The position numbers were made by a program, and so were the translations under genes. The notes beneath the pieces are model-generated. The model worked only from the letters and a program-made list of their open reading frames with translations, made no database searches and had not been told where the DNA came from. This document shows, piece after piece, positions 36,724 to 46,601 of a stretch of 64,000 bases of DNA; position 1 is the stretch's first letter, and each line of letters opens with the position of its first letter. Source of the DNA: Alphaproteobacteria bacterium (lineage in GTDB: Bacteria; Pseudomonadota; Alphaproteobacteria; CASFRQ01; SAAU01). The stretch spans positions 157,962 to 221,961 of the forward strand of contig SAAU01000001.1 in the NCBI GenBank assembly GCA_009929265.1, read 5' to 3'.

Positions 36724-38367
36724 ATGAATTTTATTAAAAAAATCTCTTCCAAAAAAGCTATCCTTTTTTGTGCTCTTTATTTTTCAACCTTTTTAAATAT
36801 CAGTTTTTGGAAATTCGTTTTTGATAAAGTTGATATTGTCAGCTTTGGGACGGCTTGTTTCTTTGCTTCCCTTTTTGTGTTTATCTTTTTGCCCCTTTAT
36901 TGGCTTTTTAACCTTATTTTGGTGCCAAAGGTTGGAAAAAGCCTTGTCTTTTTGCTGTTTATTTTGGCAAGTGGCACAAACTATATGATGTATCATTACG
37001 GTATTTATATTGATAAGAATATGATACAAAACGTCTTTGAAACCAACCCAAGGGAGGCCTTTGATCTTTTCACGCCGTCGCTTCTTATTTCTGTTTTCTT
37101 CTTTGGTGTTGTTCCTGGAATATTCTTCCTTTTCACAAAAATCGAATTTCGCCCGTTTATGAAAGAGCTTAAACAACGCACTTTTTATATCGGCGCCTCT
37201 TTTTTAATCCTTTTGATTTTGATTTTATCTTTGTTCAAAGATTACGCTGCTTTCGGACGGAATAATAGGGAAGTTAAAGGCCTTATCAATATCGTTAATG
37301 TGACGGCAGGCACGTTGGGATATGTTAAAAAATTAAATCGAAAAAATCACCCTTTTGTTGAGCTTGATAAAGACGCAAAACATATCGGTTATGTTGATGA
37401 CCTTCATACGGTTTTCATCTTTGTCTTGGGGGAAACAGCGCGCTCACATAATTTTTCAATTTACGGATATAACAGGAAGACGAATCCCCTTCTTGAAAAA
37501 CAAGACATCCTTCATTTTAAAAATATGACTTCTTGTGGAACGGCAACGGCGGTTTCTGTGCCCTGTATTTTTTCAAATATGACGCATGACGATTTTGATT
37601 CATCAAAAGCTAAGTATACCGAAAACCTTTTGGATTTGCTTCAAGCTTCTGGGTATAAGATTGTTTGGAGGGAAAATGACAATGGATGCAAAGGCGTCTG
37701 CGACAGGATTAAGGACACCAAAGACGTTGTTAAAGAAGGGAAATCAAAATATTGCAATAAAGATTATTGTTTTGATGATGTCCTTTTAGAGGAACTTAAA
37801 AAAGAGCTCAGCCACATCACGCAAGATACCGTTATTGTCCTTCATACAATGGGCTCTCATGGACCTACTTATTATAAACGTTATCCGAAAAATTTTGAAA
37901 AATTTAAGCCTTCTTGCGAAACGGCCGACATTCAAAATTGCCCGCTTGATAAGATTGTAAATACTTATGACAATACGATTTTGTATACGGATTATATTGT
38001 CTCTTCTGCCATTGATTTACTTAAAGCACATCCGCAATATGAATCTGGATTGATTTATGTTTCTGATCACGGCGAATCTCTTGGCGAGAATAATATTTTT
38101 CTTCATGGGATGCCGTATGCTATTGCGCCAAAAGAACAAACCGAAATCCCGATGGTACTTTATCTCAATGAAAATATGAAGAAATACGATTATCTTAATG
38201 TCTCTTGTTTGAAAGAGCATGCTAAGACAATGGCTTTCTCTCATGATAATCTATTTCATTCTATTTTGGGCTTGCTTGAGGTAAAATCCACAACCTATAA
38301 AAAGGACTATGACCTCTTTGATAAATGCAGGTTAAAGCCTCTGCCGTATGAAACAGAGGAAAAATAA
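36724..38367 (+). CDS. lipid A / LPS phosphoethanolamine transferase
   Basis: An EptA/EptB-type membrane enzyme of 547 residues. Five N-terminal transmembrane helices (about residues 10-175) are followed by a periplasmic sulfatase-fold domain. Metal and nucleophile motifs are VLGETARSHNFSIYGY (Glu), NMTSCGTATAVSVPCIF (nucleophile Thr), HTMGSHGPTYYKRYP, and SDHGESLGENNIFLHG. Paired cysteines fit the usual periplasmic disulfides. Adding phosphoethanolamine lowers LPS charge and gives resistance to cationic peptides. Which acceptor (lipid A or core) cannot be told from sequence, so I leave the symbol blank. Confidence 0.88.
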   Translation: MNFIKKISSKKAILFCALYFSTFLNISFWKFVFDKVDIVSFGTACFFASLFVFIFLPLYWLFNLILVPKVGKSLVFLLFILASGTNYMMYHYGIYIDKNMIQNVFETNPREAFDLFTPSLLISVFFFGVVPGIFFLFTKIEFRPFMKELKQRTFYIGASFLILLILILSLFKDYAAFGRNNREVKGLINIVNVTAGTLGYVKKLNRKNHPFVELDKDAKHIGYVDDLHTVFIFVLGETARSHNFSIYGYNRKTNPLLEKQDILHFKNMTSCGTATAVSVPCIFSNMTHDDFDSSKAKYTENLLDLLQASGYKIVWRENDNGCKGVCDRIKDTKDVVKEGKSKYCNKDYCFDDVLLEELKKELSHITQDTVIVLHTMGSHGPTYYKRYPKNFEKFKPSCETADIQNCPLDKIVNTYDNTILYTDYIVSSAIDLLKAHPQYESGLIYVSDHGESLGENNIFLHGMPYAIAPKEQTEIPMVLYLNENMKKYDYLNVSCLKEHAKTMAFSHDNLFHSILGLLEVKSTTYKKDYDLFDKCRLKPLPYETEEK

Positions 38368-38376
38368 TTTAAATCT

Positions 38377-38415
38377 AAAAAAGCCCGCTTGATAAAAACG
38401 GGCTTTAACTTTTTT
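38377..38415 (+). terminator. terminator after eptA-type gene
   Basis: AAAGCCCG and CGGGCTTT pair around an 11-base loop, followed shortly by six T. It faces the convergent fprA. Confidence 0.7.
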
Positions 38416-38427
38416 AACGTCTAAAAG

Positions 38428-39639
38428 TTATTCTTTTTTCAAAACATCTTGAGCTATTTCACCGGCAAGCGTTTCTAACGCGTCATAAGTATCTTTCTTG
38501 CCTGCAGATTTGATGGTGATTTGAGGTTCAAGCACTGTTATTTCTTTCATTTCTTCCAAAATGGACTTCATCTTCCGCCCACTCATCGGCCCCCACGTTC
38601 CGTTTTCAATCAACGCCACCGTTCTTTTTTGAAGATTATGAAGCTTCATATCCAAAAGAAGGGTCTCCATCGGGGTGAAAATCGCCCCATTATAAGTTGA
38701 ACAGGCCAAAACCAAGTGAGACTTCTTAAACGCCTCTGCCAGACAATAGGACGGATGCGTTTTTGACACATCGTAAAGCGCGATATTTCGCACCCCTTTT
38801 TGGGCAAGTTTTACAGCCAAAACCGTGGCGGCATTTTCTGTATTTCCGTAAATAGAGCCATAGAAAATAGCCACAGATTTTTCCTCGGGGCAATACGTGC
38901 TCCACGTTTGATATTTTTCAAAAATAAAATCAATGTGAGACTTAAACACCACCCCATGGAGCGGGCAAACCATCTTGATGTCAATCTCTTTGATTTTCTT
39001 ACATAGATTTTGGACGCTTGAGCCATATTTCCCAACAATATTCGTATAATATCTGCGAAATTCATCAACCTGTTTAGAATTAAAATCAATTTCATCTGCA
39101 AACAGGTTTCCACTTAAAGCTCCGAAGGATCCAAACGCATCAGCTGAAAACAAAATCTTATCGGTTTTATCGTAGGTCATCATCACCTCTGGCCAATGAA
39201 CCATCGGCGCCATAATAAACATTAAGGTGTGTTTACCTAAAGAAAGCTCCTCCCCTTCTTTAACCAAAAGAACCTTCTCCTCCACATTAAAATCATAAAA
39301 TTGTTTTATCATTTGAAGGGATTTTGGATTGCAGACAATTTGAACCTTAGGATAAAGCCTTAAAATATCCTCAATCGTTGCACAGTGATCTGGCTCCATA
39401 TGATTGACGATTAAATAATCCAATGCTCGGCCGTTAAGCGCAGCCTTTACATTTTCTAAAAATTCTAAGCGCACCGTTTTGTCGCACGTGTCAAGCAAAG
39501 CTGTCTTTTCATCCAACATAACATAGGAATTATAAGACATCCCCTCGTCTATCGGATGAATATTCTCAAATAAGCTTAATCGCCTATCCGAGGCGCCCAC
39601 ATAAATTAAATCTTCTAAAATAGGATACGTTGTTTGCAT
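38428..39639 (-). CDS. fprA: class A flavodiiron protein (O2/NO reductase)
   Basis: A soluble enzyme of 403 residues that reduces O2 to water (or NO to N2O) with electrons from rubredoxin or ferredoxin-type donors. The metallo-beta-lactamase domain has the diiron ligands: HMEPDH (80-85), MVHWPEV (His), FSADAFG (Asp) and PLHGVV (His). A flavodoxin domain follows (AIFYGSIYGNTENAA). There is no C-terminal rubredoxin domain. It faces away from the hydrogenase, and both fit the protection of an O2-sensitive fermentation. Confidence 0.94.
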   Translation of the reverse strand: MQTTYPILEDLIYVGASDRRLSLFENIHPIDEGMSYNSYVMLDEKTALLDTCDKTVRLEFLENVKAALNGRALDYLIVNHMEPDHCATIEDILRLYPKVQIVCNPKSLQMIKQFYDFNVEEKVLLVKEGEELSLGKHTLMFIMAPMVHWPEVMMTYDKTDKILFSADAFGSFGALSGNLFADEIDFNSKQVDEFRRYYTNIVGKYGSSVQNLCKKIKEIDIKMVCPLHGVVFKSHIDFIFEKYQTWSTYCPEEKSVAIFYGSIYGNTENAATVLAVKLAQKGVRNIALYDVSKTHPSYCLAEAFKKSHLVLACSTYNGAIFTPMETLLLDMKLHNLQKRTVALIENGTWGPMSGRKMKSILEEMKEITVLEPQITIKSAGKKDTYDALETLAGEIAQDVLKKE

Positions 39640-39796
39640 AAATCTCTCCTTAACATAAACTTTTTGCTTAAAGAGTAAAAAAATTTTCCCCTAAAGTAAA
39701 CCTTTAAAACGCTTTTTTAAAAAGATTGTCTTTAACACCTTCAAAAGAAAAGAAAACTTTTTTCAATTTATAGATATATTTTTATCCACTTTTCTC

Positions 39797-39825
39797 TTGA
39801 CAGATTTTTAGGACTTTTATATATT
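39797..39825 (+). promoter_or_regulatory. promoter of the hydrogenase-adhE unit
   Basis: TTGACA and TATATT are 17 bases apart, close to consensus. The leader to the ATG at 39925 is about 93 bases and has no obvious fold. The rest of the 285-base intergenic region is A+T-rich. I see no FNR-type palindrome. Confidence 0.7.
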
Positions 39826-39924
39826 TCTATATATGTAAAAATAAGACGGTTTTCTTCCTTGAGCCTCTAAAAGGCAGAAGCGTTTTTTTTCTGAATTTAT
39901 TTTATTTTTTAAAGAGACAAATTT

Positions 39925-41388
39925 ATGGCAAACATCCCTGAAGTTGAAACAAAAGAGCTTAAAAGAGACGTCCTTGTTCGTATAATCAAGGCCTTTTTAT
40001 CTGAAAATTTTGAACAAAATACGCGCCTTATCCCTTATGATATGCGTCCAAAGGGATGCGAAGTGCCTTATCGCTGTTGCGTTTTTAAGGAACGGGCTAT
40101 TTTACGAGATAGAGTTATTGCAGGGTTGGGTTTTGCTATTGAGGAAGATGATGAAAAAACACTTCTTTCTGATTATGCCAAAAAATCCCTTGACCGTAAG
40201 GAACCCGATCACGAGCCCTTAACAGTTTTGGGAACGGCTTGTAAGGGCTGTCAAGCTTCAAGGGTTTATATCACAGAGCTTTGCCAAAACTGTGTTGCAC
40301 GCTCGTGTATTAAAGTTTGTCGTTTCGGGGCCATTACACATAAAAATGGACGTGCCGTTATTGATCCTGAAAAATGTAAAAAGTGTGGGCTATGTATGTC
40401 GGCCTGCCCTTATGGAGCTGTTGTAAAAACAGTAGTTCCTTGCGAGAGTGTTTGTCCAACGGGGGCTATTTCAAAAGGGGAGGATGGAAGAGCCCACATT
40501 GATATGGACAAATGCATCTCTTGCGGAAAGTGTGTGACAGCCTGTCCTTTCGGGGCTGTCCATGCCAAAAGTCAGTTAATTGATGTTCTCAATCAAATCA
40601 AGCAAGGAAAACAGGTCGTTGCCATGATGGCCCCTTCCTTGGTTGGACATCTTCCCTGTTCGGTGGAAAAATTCCACGCGGTTTTGAAAAACATCGGCTT
40701 TAAGGAACTTTATGAGGTCGCCCAAGGGGCAGATGTGACGGCAACTCACGAAGCGCAAGATTTAAAAGAGCGTCTAGAGAGAGGCGATGCCTTTATGACA
40801 ACATCTTGTTGCGCGGCCTATAATGAATTGGTTGAAAAGCATCTTCCAGAGCTTAAAAAGTATGTCTCAGATACACAAACACCTCTTTATTATACCGCAG
40901 AAATTGTCAAAAAAGAGCACCCTGAGGTCTTAACAGTGTTCTTGAGCCCTTGTTTTGCAAAACGCCGAGAAGTTATCACAAATCCGAATGTTGATTATGT
41001 CCTTAATTTTGAAGAATTAGCCGCTATTTTAGTTGCAATGGATATCAATATGGAAGATATTAAAGAAGAAGATTTTACCTATGAAGCCTCTAAGGAAGCC
41101 AAAGACTTTCCGTTATCAGGGGGCGTTGCAAGATCTGTTGCCGCAGCTTGGAAGGGAGACAAGGATGCGATTAAGCCTGTCATTATCAGCGGATTAACAA
41201 AAGAGAGCATTCGGACACTTTCTCGTTGTGCTAAAACGGGCAAATGTGATCTTGGAAACTTGATTGAAGTAATGTCTTGTGAGGGAGGATGCATTGCTGG
41301 AAATGCCTGCACAAGCCCTTTTAAAAAAGCATCCAAAAAAGTTGAAGACTACAGTTCTAAAAGCCATTCTCTAAAAGATAAAGAATAA
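39925..41388 (+). CDS. monomeric [FeFe]-hydrogenase, group B type
   Basis: A 487-residue enzyme that makes or uses H2 with ferredoxin. N-terminal PYRCCVFKERAILRDRV is typical of group B. Cys-rich cluster motifs follow: CKGCQ...CQNCVARSCIKVC, CKKCGLCMSACPYGA and CISCGKCVTACPFGA. The H-cluster domain has L1 as TTSCCAAY, L2 as LSPCFAKRREV and L3 as EVMSCEGGCIAGNAC, so all four cysteines that hold the H-cluster are present. The maturases HydE, HydF and HydG must be elsewhere. It is followed 30 bases on by adhE, probably in one transcript. Confidence 0.92.
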   Translation: MANIPEVETKELKRDVLVRIIKAFLSENFEQNTRLIPYDMRPKGCEVPYRCCVFKERAILRDRVIAGLGFAIEEDDEKTLLSDYAKKSLDRKEPDHEPLTVLGTACKGCQASRVYITELCQNCVARSCIKVCRFGAITHKNGRAVIDPEKCKKCGLCMSACPYGAVVKTVVPCESVCPTGAISKGEDGRAHIDMDKCISCGKCVTACPFGAVHAKSQLIDVLNQIKQGKQVVAMMAPSLVGHLPCSVEKFHAVLKNIGFKELYEVAQGADVTATHEAQDLKERLERGDAFMTTSCCAAYNELVEKHLPELKKYVSDTQTPLYYTAEIVKKEHPEVLTVFLSPCFAKRREVITNPNVDYVLNFEELAAILVAMDINMEDIKEEDFTYEASKEAKDFPLSGGVARSVAAAWKGDKDAIKPVIISGLTKESIRTLSRCAKTGKCDLGNLIEVMSCEGGCIAGNACTSPFKKASKKVEDYSSKSHSLKDKE

Positions 41389-41418
41389 AAGGTTTTATGT
41401 GAAGGAGTTATCTAAACA

Positions 41419-44025
41419 ATGCAAACAAATGAGATAAAAACAGAAACACTTGAAGATTTAGAACACTTAATCGATAGAGTCCATACAGCGCAAAGCAAAT
41501 ATGCAACTTTTTCTGCTGAAAAAGTCAATGAAATCTTCAAAGCAGCAGCCACTGCGGCTGACAAGGCTCGAATTGATTTGGCAGAGATTGCCGTAGAAGA
41601 AACGGGCATGGGGGTTTTGGAAGACAAAATCATCAAAAACCATTTTGCCAGTGAATACATCTATAACAAACATAAACACGCCAAAACGTGTGGTATCATT
41701 CAAACAGATAAAGCGAATGGCACAAAAATTGTAGCCTCTCCTTTGGGCGTGATTGCGGGGGTTATTCCAACAACGAATCCAACATCCACGGCGATTTTTA
41801 AGGCGTTAATTTGCTTAAAAACCAGAAACGGGATTATCTTTTCCCCTCACCCACGAGCCAAAAAATGCACCATTGCCGCGGCAAAAATTATCTTGGATGC
41901 TGCTGTTGAAGCAGGGGCGCCAAAGGATATTATCGGATGGATTGATACCCCTTCCCTTGAATTAACAGATGCGTTAATGAAGCACCCTAAAATTCAAACA
42001 ATTTTGGCAACAGGAGGCCCTGGAATGGTGAAAGCCGCTTACTCTAGCGGAAAGCCAGCTTTGGGCGTTGGATCTGGAAATACACCTGCTGTTATTGATG
42101 AAACCGCCGATATTAAAATGGCCGTTTCCTCTATCTTAATGTCAAAGACCTTTGATAACGGAATGATTTGTGCGTCTGAACAATCTGTTATTGCCCTTGA
42201 TTCTGTTTATGAAGATCTTAAAGCAGAATTTAAGCTTAGAGGCGCTTACCTTCTTTCCAAAAAAGAATCCGAAAAGTTAGGGAAAATTATCTTAACAGAA
42301 CGCGGGGTAAATGCCGCTATCGTCGGACAACCGGCTTCAAAGATTGCCGAACTTGCCGGATTTAAGGTGCCCGAAAACGCAAAAGTACTCATCAGTGAAG
42401 AGACTTCTTTAGAAGTCTCGAACCCTTATGCACATGAAAAGCTTTCCCCAATTTTGGCGCTTTATAAAGCCTCCACATTTGAGGAAGCCACAGATAAAGC
42501 TTTAGCGCTTGTCAATTTAGGCGGATTGGGACATACTTCTGTTCTATATACAGATACAAGACATCAAGATCGGATTGATTTCTTTGCCCAAAAGATGCCA
42601 ACGGGACGTCTTCTTATCAACTCTCCTGCTTCACAAGGAGGTATTGGGGATATTTATAATTTCCGCTTAGAGCCTTCCCTCACTTTAGGATGTGGTTCTT
42701 GGGGTGGAAACTCGGTCAGTGAAAACGTCGGGGTTAAGCATTTACTTAACTATAAGACAGTCGCAGAAAGGAGAGAGAATATGTTGTGGTATAAAGTTCC
42801 TCCAAAAATTTACTTCAAAAGAGGATCAACTGATTTAGCCTTAAGAGAATTTGAAGGCAAAAAAAGAGCTTTCATCATCACGGATAGATTCCTTTTCAAT
42901 TCTGGAATGACCCGCGCGATTACAGATACGTTGGAAGAAATCAACGTGGATTACCAAATCTTCTTTGATGTAAAACCTGATCCAACTCTCTCTACAGTAG
43001 ATCAAGCCTTAAATATGGTTCGACCCTATGCGCCTGATTTAATTATCGCCTTAGGCGGTGGGTCACCTATGGATGTGGCAAAGATTATTTGGTTGATGTA
43101 TGAACACCCAGAAACAAACTTTGAAGACATCTCTATGCGCTTTATGGACATCAGAAAACGGATTTGTTCCATTCCTAATTTGGGTGAAAAAGCTAAGCTT
43201 GTCTGTATTCCAACAACGTCTGGAACAGGCTCTGAAGTGACCCCCTTTTCAATCATTACAGATGACGAAACCCATGTGAAATATGCGATTGCAGATTATG
43301 CGCTCACCCCTTCTATGGCGATTATTGATCCAAACTTTGTCGATTCTATGCCAAAAGGATTAACAGCAGCTGGGGGAATTGACGCCTTGGTTCATTCAGT
43401 TGAGGCCTATGTTTCTGTTATGGCAACAAACTTTACAAATTCTTCTGCGTTAGAGGCGATTAAGAAAATCTTTAAGTATCTCCCAACCTCTTATCAAGAC
43501 GGGGCAGCAAACCCTCTGGCTCGGGAAAAAATGCATTATGCCGCAACAATTGCAGGAATGGCTTTTGCAAATTCATTTTTAGGGCTTTGCCATTCAATGG
43601 CTCATAAGCTTGGGGCGATGTATAACATCCCTCATGGGATAGCCAATGCTTTGCTTTTCTGCCAAGTTATTCGCTTTAACGCCTCAGATTGTCCGAAAAA
43701 GCAAGCTATTTTCCCACAATATATCGCACCAGAATCCAAAAAGCGGTATGCCCAAATTGCACACACTCTTTATTTGGGAAATGAAAACAGCACAGATGAT
43801 GAGAAGTTAGAGCTTCTTCTTCAAGCGATTGCAGGCTTAAAGAAAACTTTAGATATTCCAAGTTCTATTCGGGAATATGGAATTGACGAAAAGACCTTCA
43901 AAGACAATTTAGACAAACTTGTTCGCCTTGCCTTTGACGATCAATGCACGGGGGCCAACCCTGTCTATCCTTTAATGAGTGATATTAAGCAGATTTACTT
44001 AGACGCTTATGAAGGAAAATTCTAA
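41419..44025 (+). CDS. adhE: bifunctional acetaldehyde/alcohol dehydrogenase
   Basis: Turns acetyl-CoA into ethanol and recycles NADH in fermentation. It is 868 residues: an N-terminal aldehyde dehydrogenase (about 1-440, catalytic Cys in NGMICASEQSVI) fused to an iron-dependent alcohol dehydrogenase (about 450-868). The latter has GGGSPMDVAKIIW and iron ligands in GIDALVHSVEAY, CHSMAHKLGA and PHGIANALL. AdhE forms spirosome filaments in other bacteria. It follows the hydrogenase, so H2 and ethanol production share control, and it ends at a terminator. Confidence 0.97.
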   Translation: MQTNEIKTETLEDLEHLIDRVHTAQSKYATFSAEKVNEIFKAAATAADKARIDLAEIAVEETGMGVLEDKIIKNHFASEYIYNKHKHAKTCGIIQTDKANGTKIVASPLGVIAGVIPTTNPTSTAIFKALICLKTRNGIIFSPHPRAKKCTIAAAKIILDAAVEAGAPKDIIGWIDTPSLELTDALMKHPKIQTILATGGPGMVKAAYSSGKPALGVGSGNTPAVIDETADIKMAVSSILMSKTFDNGMICASEQSVIALDSVYEDLKAEFKLRGAYLLSKKESEKLGKIILTERGVNAAIVGQPASKIAELAGFKVPENAKVLISEETSLEVSNPYAHEKLSPILALYKASTFEEATDKALALVNLGGLGHTSVLYTDTRHQDRIDFFAQKMPTGRLLINSPASQGGIGDIYNFRLEPSLTLGCGSWGGNSVSENVGVKHLLNYKTVAERRENMLWYKVPPKIYFKRGSTDLALREFEGKKRAFIITDRFLFNSGMTRAITDTLEEINVDYQIFFDVKPDPTLSTVDQALNMVRPYAPDLIIALGGGSPMDVAKIIWLMYEHPETNFEDISMRFMDIRKRICSIPNLGEKAKLVCIPTTSGTGSEVTPFSIITDDETHVKYAIADYALTPSMAIIDPNFVDSMPKGLTAAGGIDALVHSVEAYVSVMATNFTNSSALEAIKKIFKYLPTSYQDGAANPLAREKMHYAATIAGMAFANSFLGLCHSMAHKLGAMYNIPHGIANALLFCQVIRFNASDCPKKQAIFPQYIAPESKKRYAQIAHTLYLGNENSTDDEKLELLLQAIAGLKKTLDIPSSIREYGIDEKTFKDNLDKLVRLAFDDQCTGANPVYPLMSDIKQIYLDAYEGKF

Positions 44026-44047
44026 TATCTAAGAAGACCAAGAAAAG

Positions 44048-44079
44048 CTCCCAGCCGTCAAACGTTGGGACTTTTTTTA
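44048..44079 (+). terminator. intrinsic terminator of the hydrogenase-adhE unit
   Basis: AGCTCCCAGC pairs with GTTGGGACT, with one bulged C and one G-U pair, followed by seven T. Confidence 0.75.
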
Positions 44080-44091
44080 TGAGAAAAAGGC

Positions 44092-44121
44092 TTTACAGAA
44101 AAACTTTTTTTAACGTATACT
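44092..44121 (+). promoter_or_regulatory. promoter of the DUF362 gene
   Basis: TTTACA and TATACT are 18 bases apart, about 30 bases before the chosen ATG. Confidence 0.55.
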
Positions 44122-44151
44122 TATCTTTATAAAAATATGGGGAGAATAAAA

Positions 44152-45201
44152 ATGTCGACAGTTTACTACACACCTATTGACGAAAACACACCTGATGAAA
44201 TCGTCTCAAAGATTGCGCGAAACCTTTTTGAAACACTCGTGAGGGAGGAAAATATCTCCCTTCAAAAAGAAATTCCAATCAAGGTTCATTTTGGCGAACA
44301 CGGCAATAAAACCTTTATTCCAGCAACGGCTTATCATGATTTGATTGAATGCTTAAAGGAAAAAGGAATCGCCTCCTCTTTTATTGAAACAACCGTTTTA
44401 TATAATGGAAAACGCCACACAAAAGAGCTTCTTTTACAAACCTCTAAAGATCATGGCTTTGATGCGCTCCCTGTCATTTCTGCCGATGGGCAAGTGGGGG
44501 AAGAATTTGACAACATTGAGATTGATAAAACCTATTTCAAGTCTTGCAAAATTGGAAAAGCTTTTTCAAAATACCCCCAAATGATTGTTTGTTCCCACTT
44601 CAAAGGACACCAAATGGCAGGCTTTGGCGGTGCGATTAAACAACTTTCTATGGGCTTTGCTTCCAAGGGCGGAAAACTTGAAATGCATATGGGAATCAAA
44701 CCGTTTATCAAGGAAAAGAAATGTCAAAAGTGCCACATTTGCCAAACTAGATGCAATTATGACGCTATTACAATTAACGATAACGTTTCCAGAATTGATC
44801 ACAAAAAATGCGTGGGATGTGGGGCTTGCTTTGCCAGTTGCCCGTATAAAGCCATTTCCATTTATTCTATAAAAGGCGTTTTGAAAGCCCTGTTTCAAGG
44901 CAATAAATTTAAAGAAAAACTTGCTGAGTACGCTTATGCAGGTCAAAAAGGCAAACAAATTATTTATCTTAACTTTGCTAAAAATATTACTAAAGGATGC
45001 GATTGTGAACCAAGAAAAATGCCCTTTATTTTGCCAAGTTTTGGGGTTTTTGCCTCAAGCGATGCTGTTGCCATTGATAAAGCTTGCTTTGATATGGCAA
45101 AGGAAAAAGGCAAAACCTTTAAAGGCCTTGAGCAACTCACTTATGCCGAGGAAATTGGCTTAGGATCTACGGAATATACCCTTCAAAAAGTTGATTTTTA
45201 G
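44152..45201 (+). CDS. DUF362 protein with two [4Fe-4S] ferredoxin motifs
   Basis: A 349-residue protein. The DUF362 part (about 1-185) contains VHFGEHGNKTFI and CSHFKGHQMAGFGGAIKQLSMG. A ferredoxin insert follows with two clusters, CQKCHICQTRC and CVGCGACFASCPY, then a DUF362 end segment (ASSDAVAIDKACFDM). Such proteins are common in strict anaerobes and are thought to be redox or metal-related, with no settled role. I start at the ATG behind GGGGAGAA; an in-frame ATG 5 codons before has no ribosome-binding site. The TAG stop overlaps the convergent cstA by 4 bases. Confidence 0.85.
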   Translation: MSTVYYTPIDENTPDEIVSKIARNLFETLVREENISLQKEIPIKVHFGEHGNKTFIPATAYHDLIECLKEKGIASSFIETTVLYNGKRHTKELLLQTSKDHGFDALPVISADGQVGEEFDNIEIDKTYFKSCKIGKAFSKYPQMIVCSHFKGHQMAGFGGAIKQLSMGFASKGGKLEMHMGIKPFIKEKKCQKCHICQTRCNYDAITINDNVSRIDHKKCVGCGACFASCPYKAISIYSIKGVLKALFQGNKFKEKLAEYAYAGQKGKQIIYLNFAKNITKGCDCEPRKMPFILPSFGVFASSDAVAIDKACFDMAKEKGKTFKGLEQLTYAEEIGLGSTEYTLQKVDF

Positions 45202-46601
45202 GAAACCTTAACAGTCCTTTGCTTTATCACAAAGAAGATAAAGGCCAACGCGCTCACAGCAACGCCAAAAATCTTAGCTTTTCCGATTTCAAGTCCGAGG
45301 AATAAGGGCGAATAGGCAAAGTAAGTTGCGCACACGCTTGTCATAAACAAGGCCGGCACAAGCGCTACCCAATAAAAGCGTTTACGTTTTTTCAAGAATA
45401 AAACCCCGCAGAAAAGCATAAACGTGGCAACCATTTGATTGCTCCACCCAAAATAGGTCCATATTTTTGATAAATTCAAAAGAGATAAGGCCGCACCAGA
45501 ACCCAAAATAAGAAGGCTTAACCCTATCCGTTTGCCCAAATTTTTCTGATTCAAATGAAGCACGTCCGCACAAGAAAGTCTGGCCGAACGAAAAGCGGTA
45601 TCCCCTGATGTGATGGAAAGAATCATAACCGAAATCACCGTTAAAAGGCCGCCCCATTTTCCTAATAACCCTTTGGAAACTTCCTCCACAACTTGAATAG
45701 CGCCCCCGTGATTGACAGCCTAAAACAGGCCTTCTGATCCTTGATAAAACGCAATGCCAAGTGTCGCCCAAATCAGCGCCACTACCCCCTCTAAAATCAT
45801 GGCGCCATAAAAGACAGGGCGCGCATACTTTTCATCCGTGACACATCTAGCCATCAAAGGACTTTGCGTGGCGTGAAATCCACTCACCGCTCCGCAAGCA
45901 ATCGTCACAAAGATAAGTGGAAAAAGGGGTAAATGATTTGGATGAAGGTTGGAAAGTGTGAGATTGGGGTAAAACGGCAGTCCTTTCATCCCCAAAAAGG
46001 TAATCAACAAAACGCTTGAAACCAATAAACATAAAGCAAATAAAGGATACACCCGTCCAATGACTTTATCAATTGGCAAAATCGTTGCAAGCAAGTAATA
46101 GGCAAAAACCACCCACAACCAATTAAAAAAGGAGATTCCTGTCAGATTTGCCATCATATGCGCAGGACTTTGCGCAAAAATGGACCCCACAAGCAATAAA
46201 AGAAATGTTAAAAGGATAAGGAAAATATATCGAAACTTCTTTCCAAAAAACTCTTCCATTAACACAGGGGCAGAGGCCCCCTTATGCCGCATTGACATTA
46301 TCCCTGTTAGAAAATCATGCACGCCGCCTGCAAAAATGGATCCAAAGACAATCCACAATAAGCACACTGGCCCATAAAGCGCCCCTAAAATGGCTCCAAA
46401 CACGGGTCCCAATCCTGCAATATTTAAAAACTGAATCAGAAAAATCCGAACAGGCGACATGGGCACATAATCCACCCCATCTTCAAAGGCTTTAGAAGGA
46501 ACTTCGTAATCTGTTTTTAACCCAATAACCTTTTCAACAAAAAGCCCATAAACCAAATATCCAACAAGCAATCCTGCAAATGCTGCGAAAAAAATAAACA
46601 T
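45198..46601 (-). pseudogene. cstA: carbon starvation protein A (CstA), interrupted by one in-frame amber codon
   Basis: A peptide/pyruvate-type membrane transporter. The first part (46601-45723, 293 codons) has about eight transmembrane segments and CstA motifs such as IAGLGPVFGAILGALYGP and AGGVHDFLTG. A TAG at 45722-45720 follows GLF. The same frame then continues without any shift for about 173 codons with clear CstA C-terminal sequence (VEEVSKGLLGKWGG, SGDTAFRSARL, WTYFGWSNQM). Restored, it is about 467 residues, like short CstA forms. The cause may be a nonsense mutation, sequencing error or readthrough. The ribosome-binding site AAGGAG is intact. Confidence 0.8.

Noticed and set aside
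45198..45689. Separate small membrane protein starting at the GTG at 45689
   Set aside because: The sequence is the missing C-terminal part of CstA in the same frame, and no ribosome-binding site precedes the GTG in a way that suggests a new gene.
45198..46601. Reassignment of UAG to an amino acid, suggested by the in-frame TAG in cstA
   Set aside because: lptB ends in TAG exactly at the family C-terminus, and reading through the TAG of the DUF362 gene would run deep into antisense cstA. The HD gene, dusB and the thrS leader also end in TAG. UAG is a normal stop.
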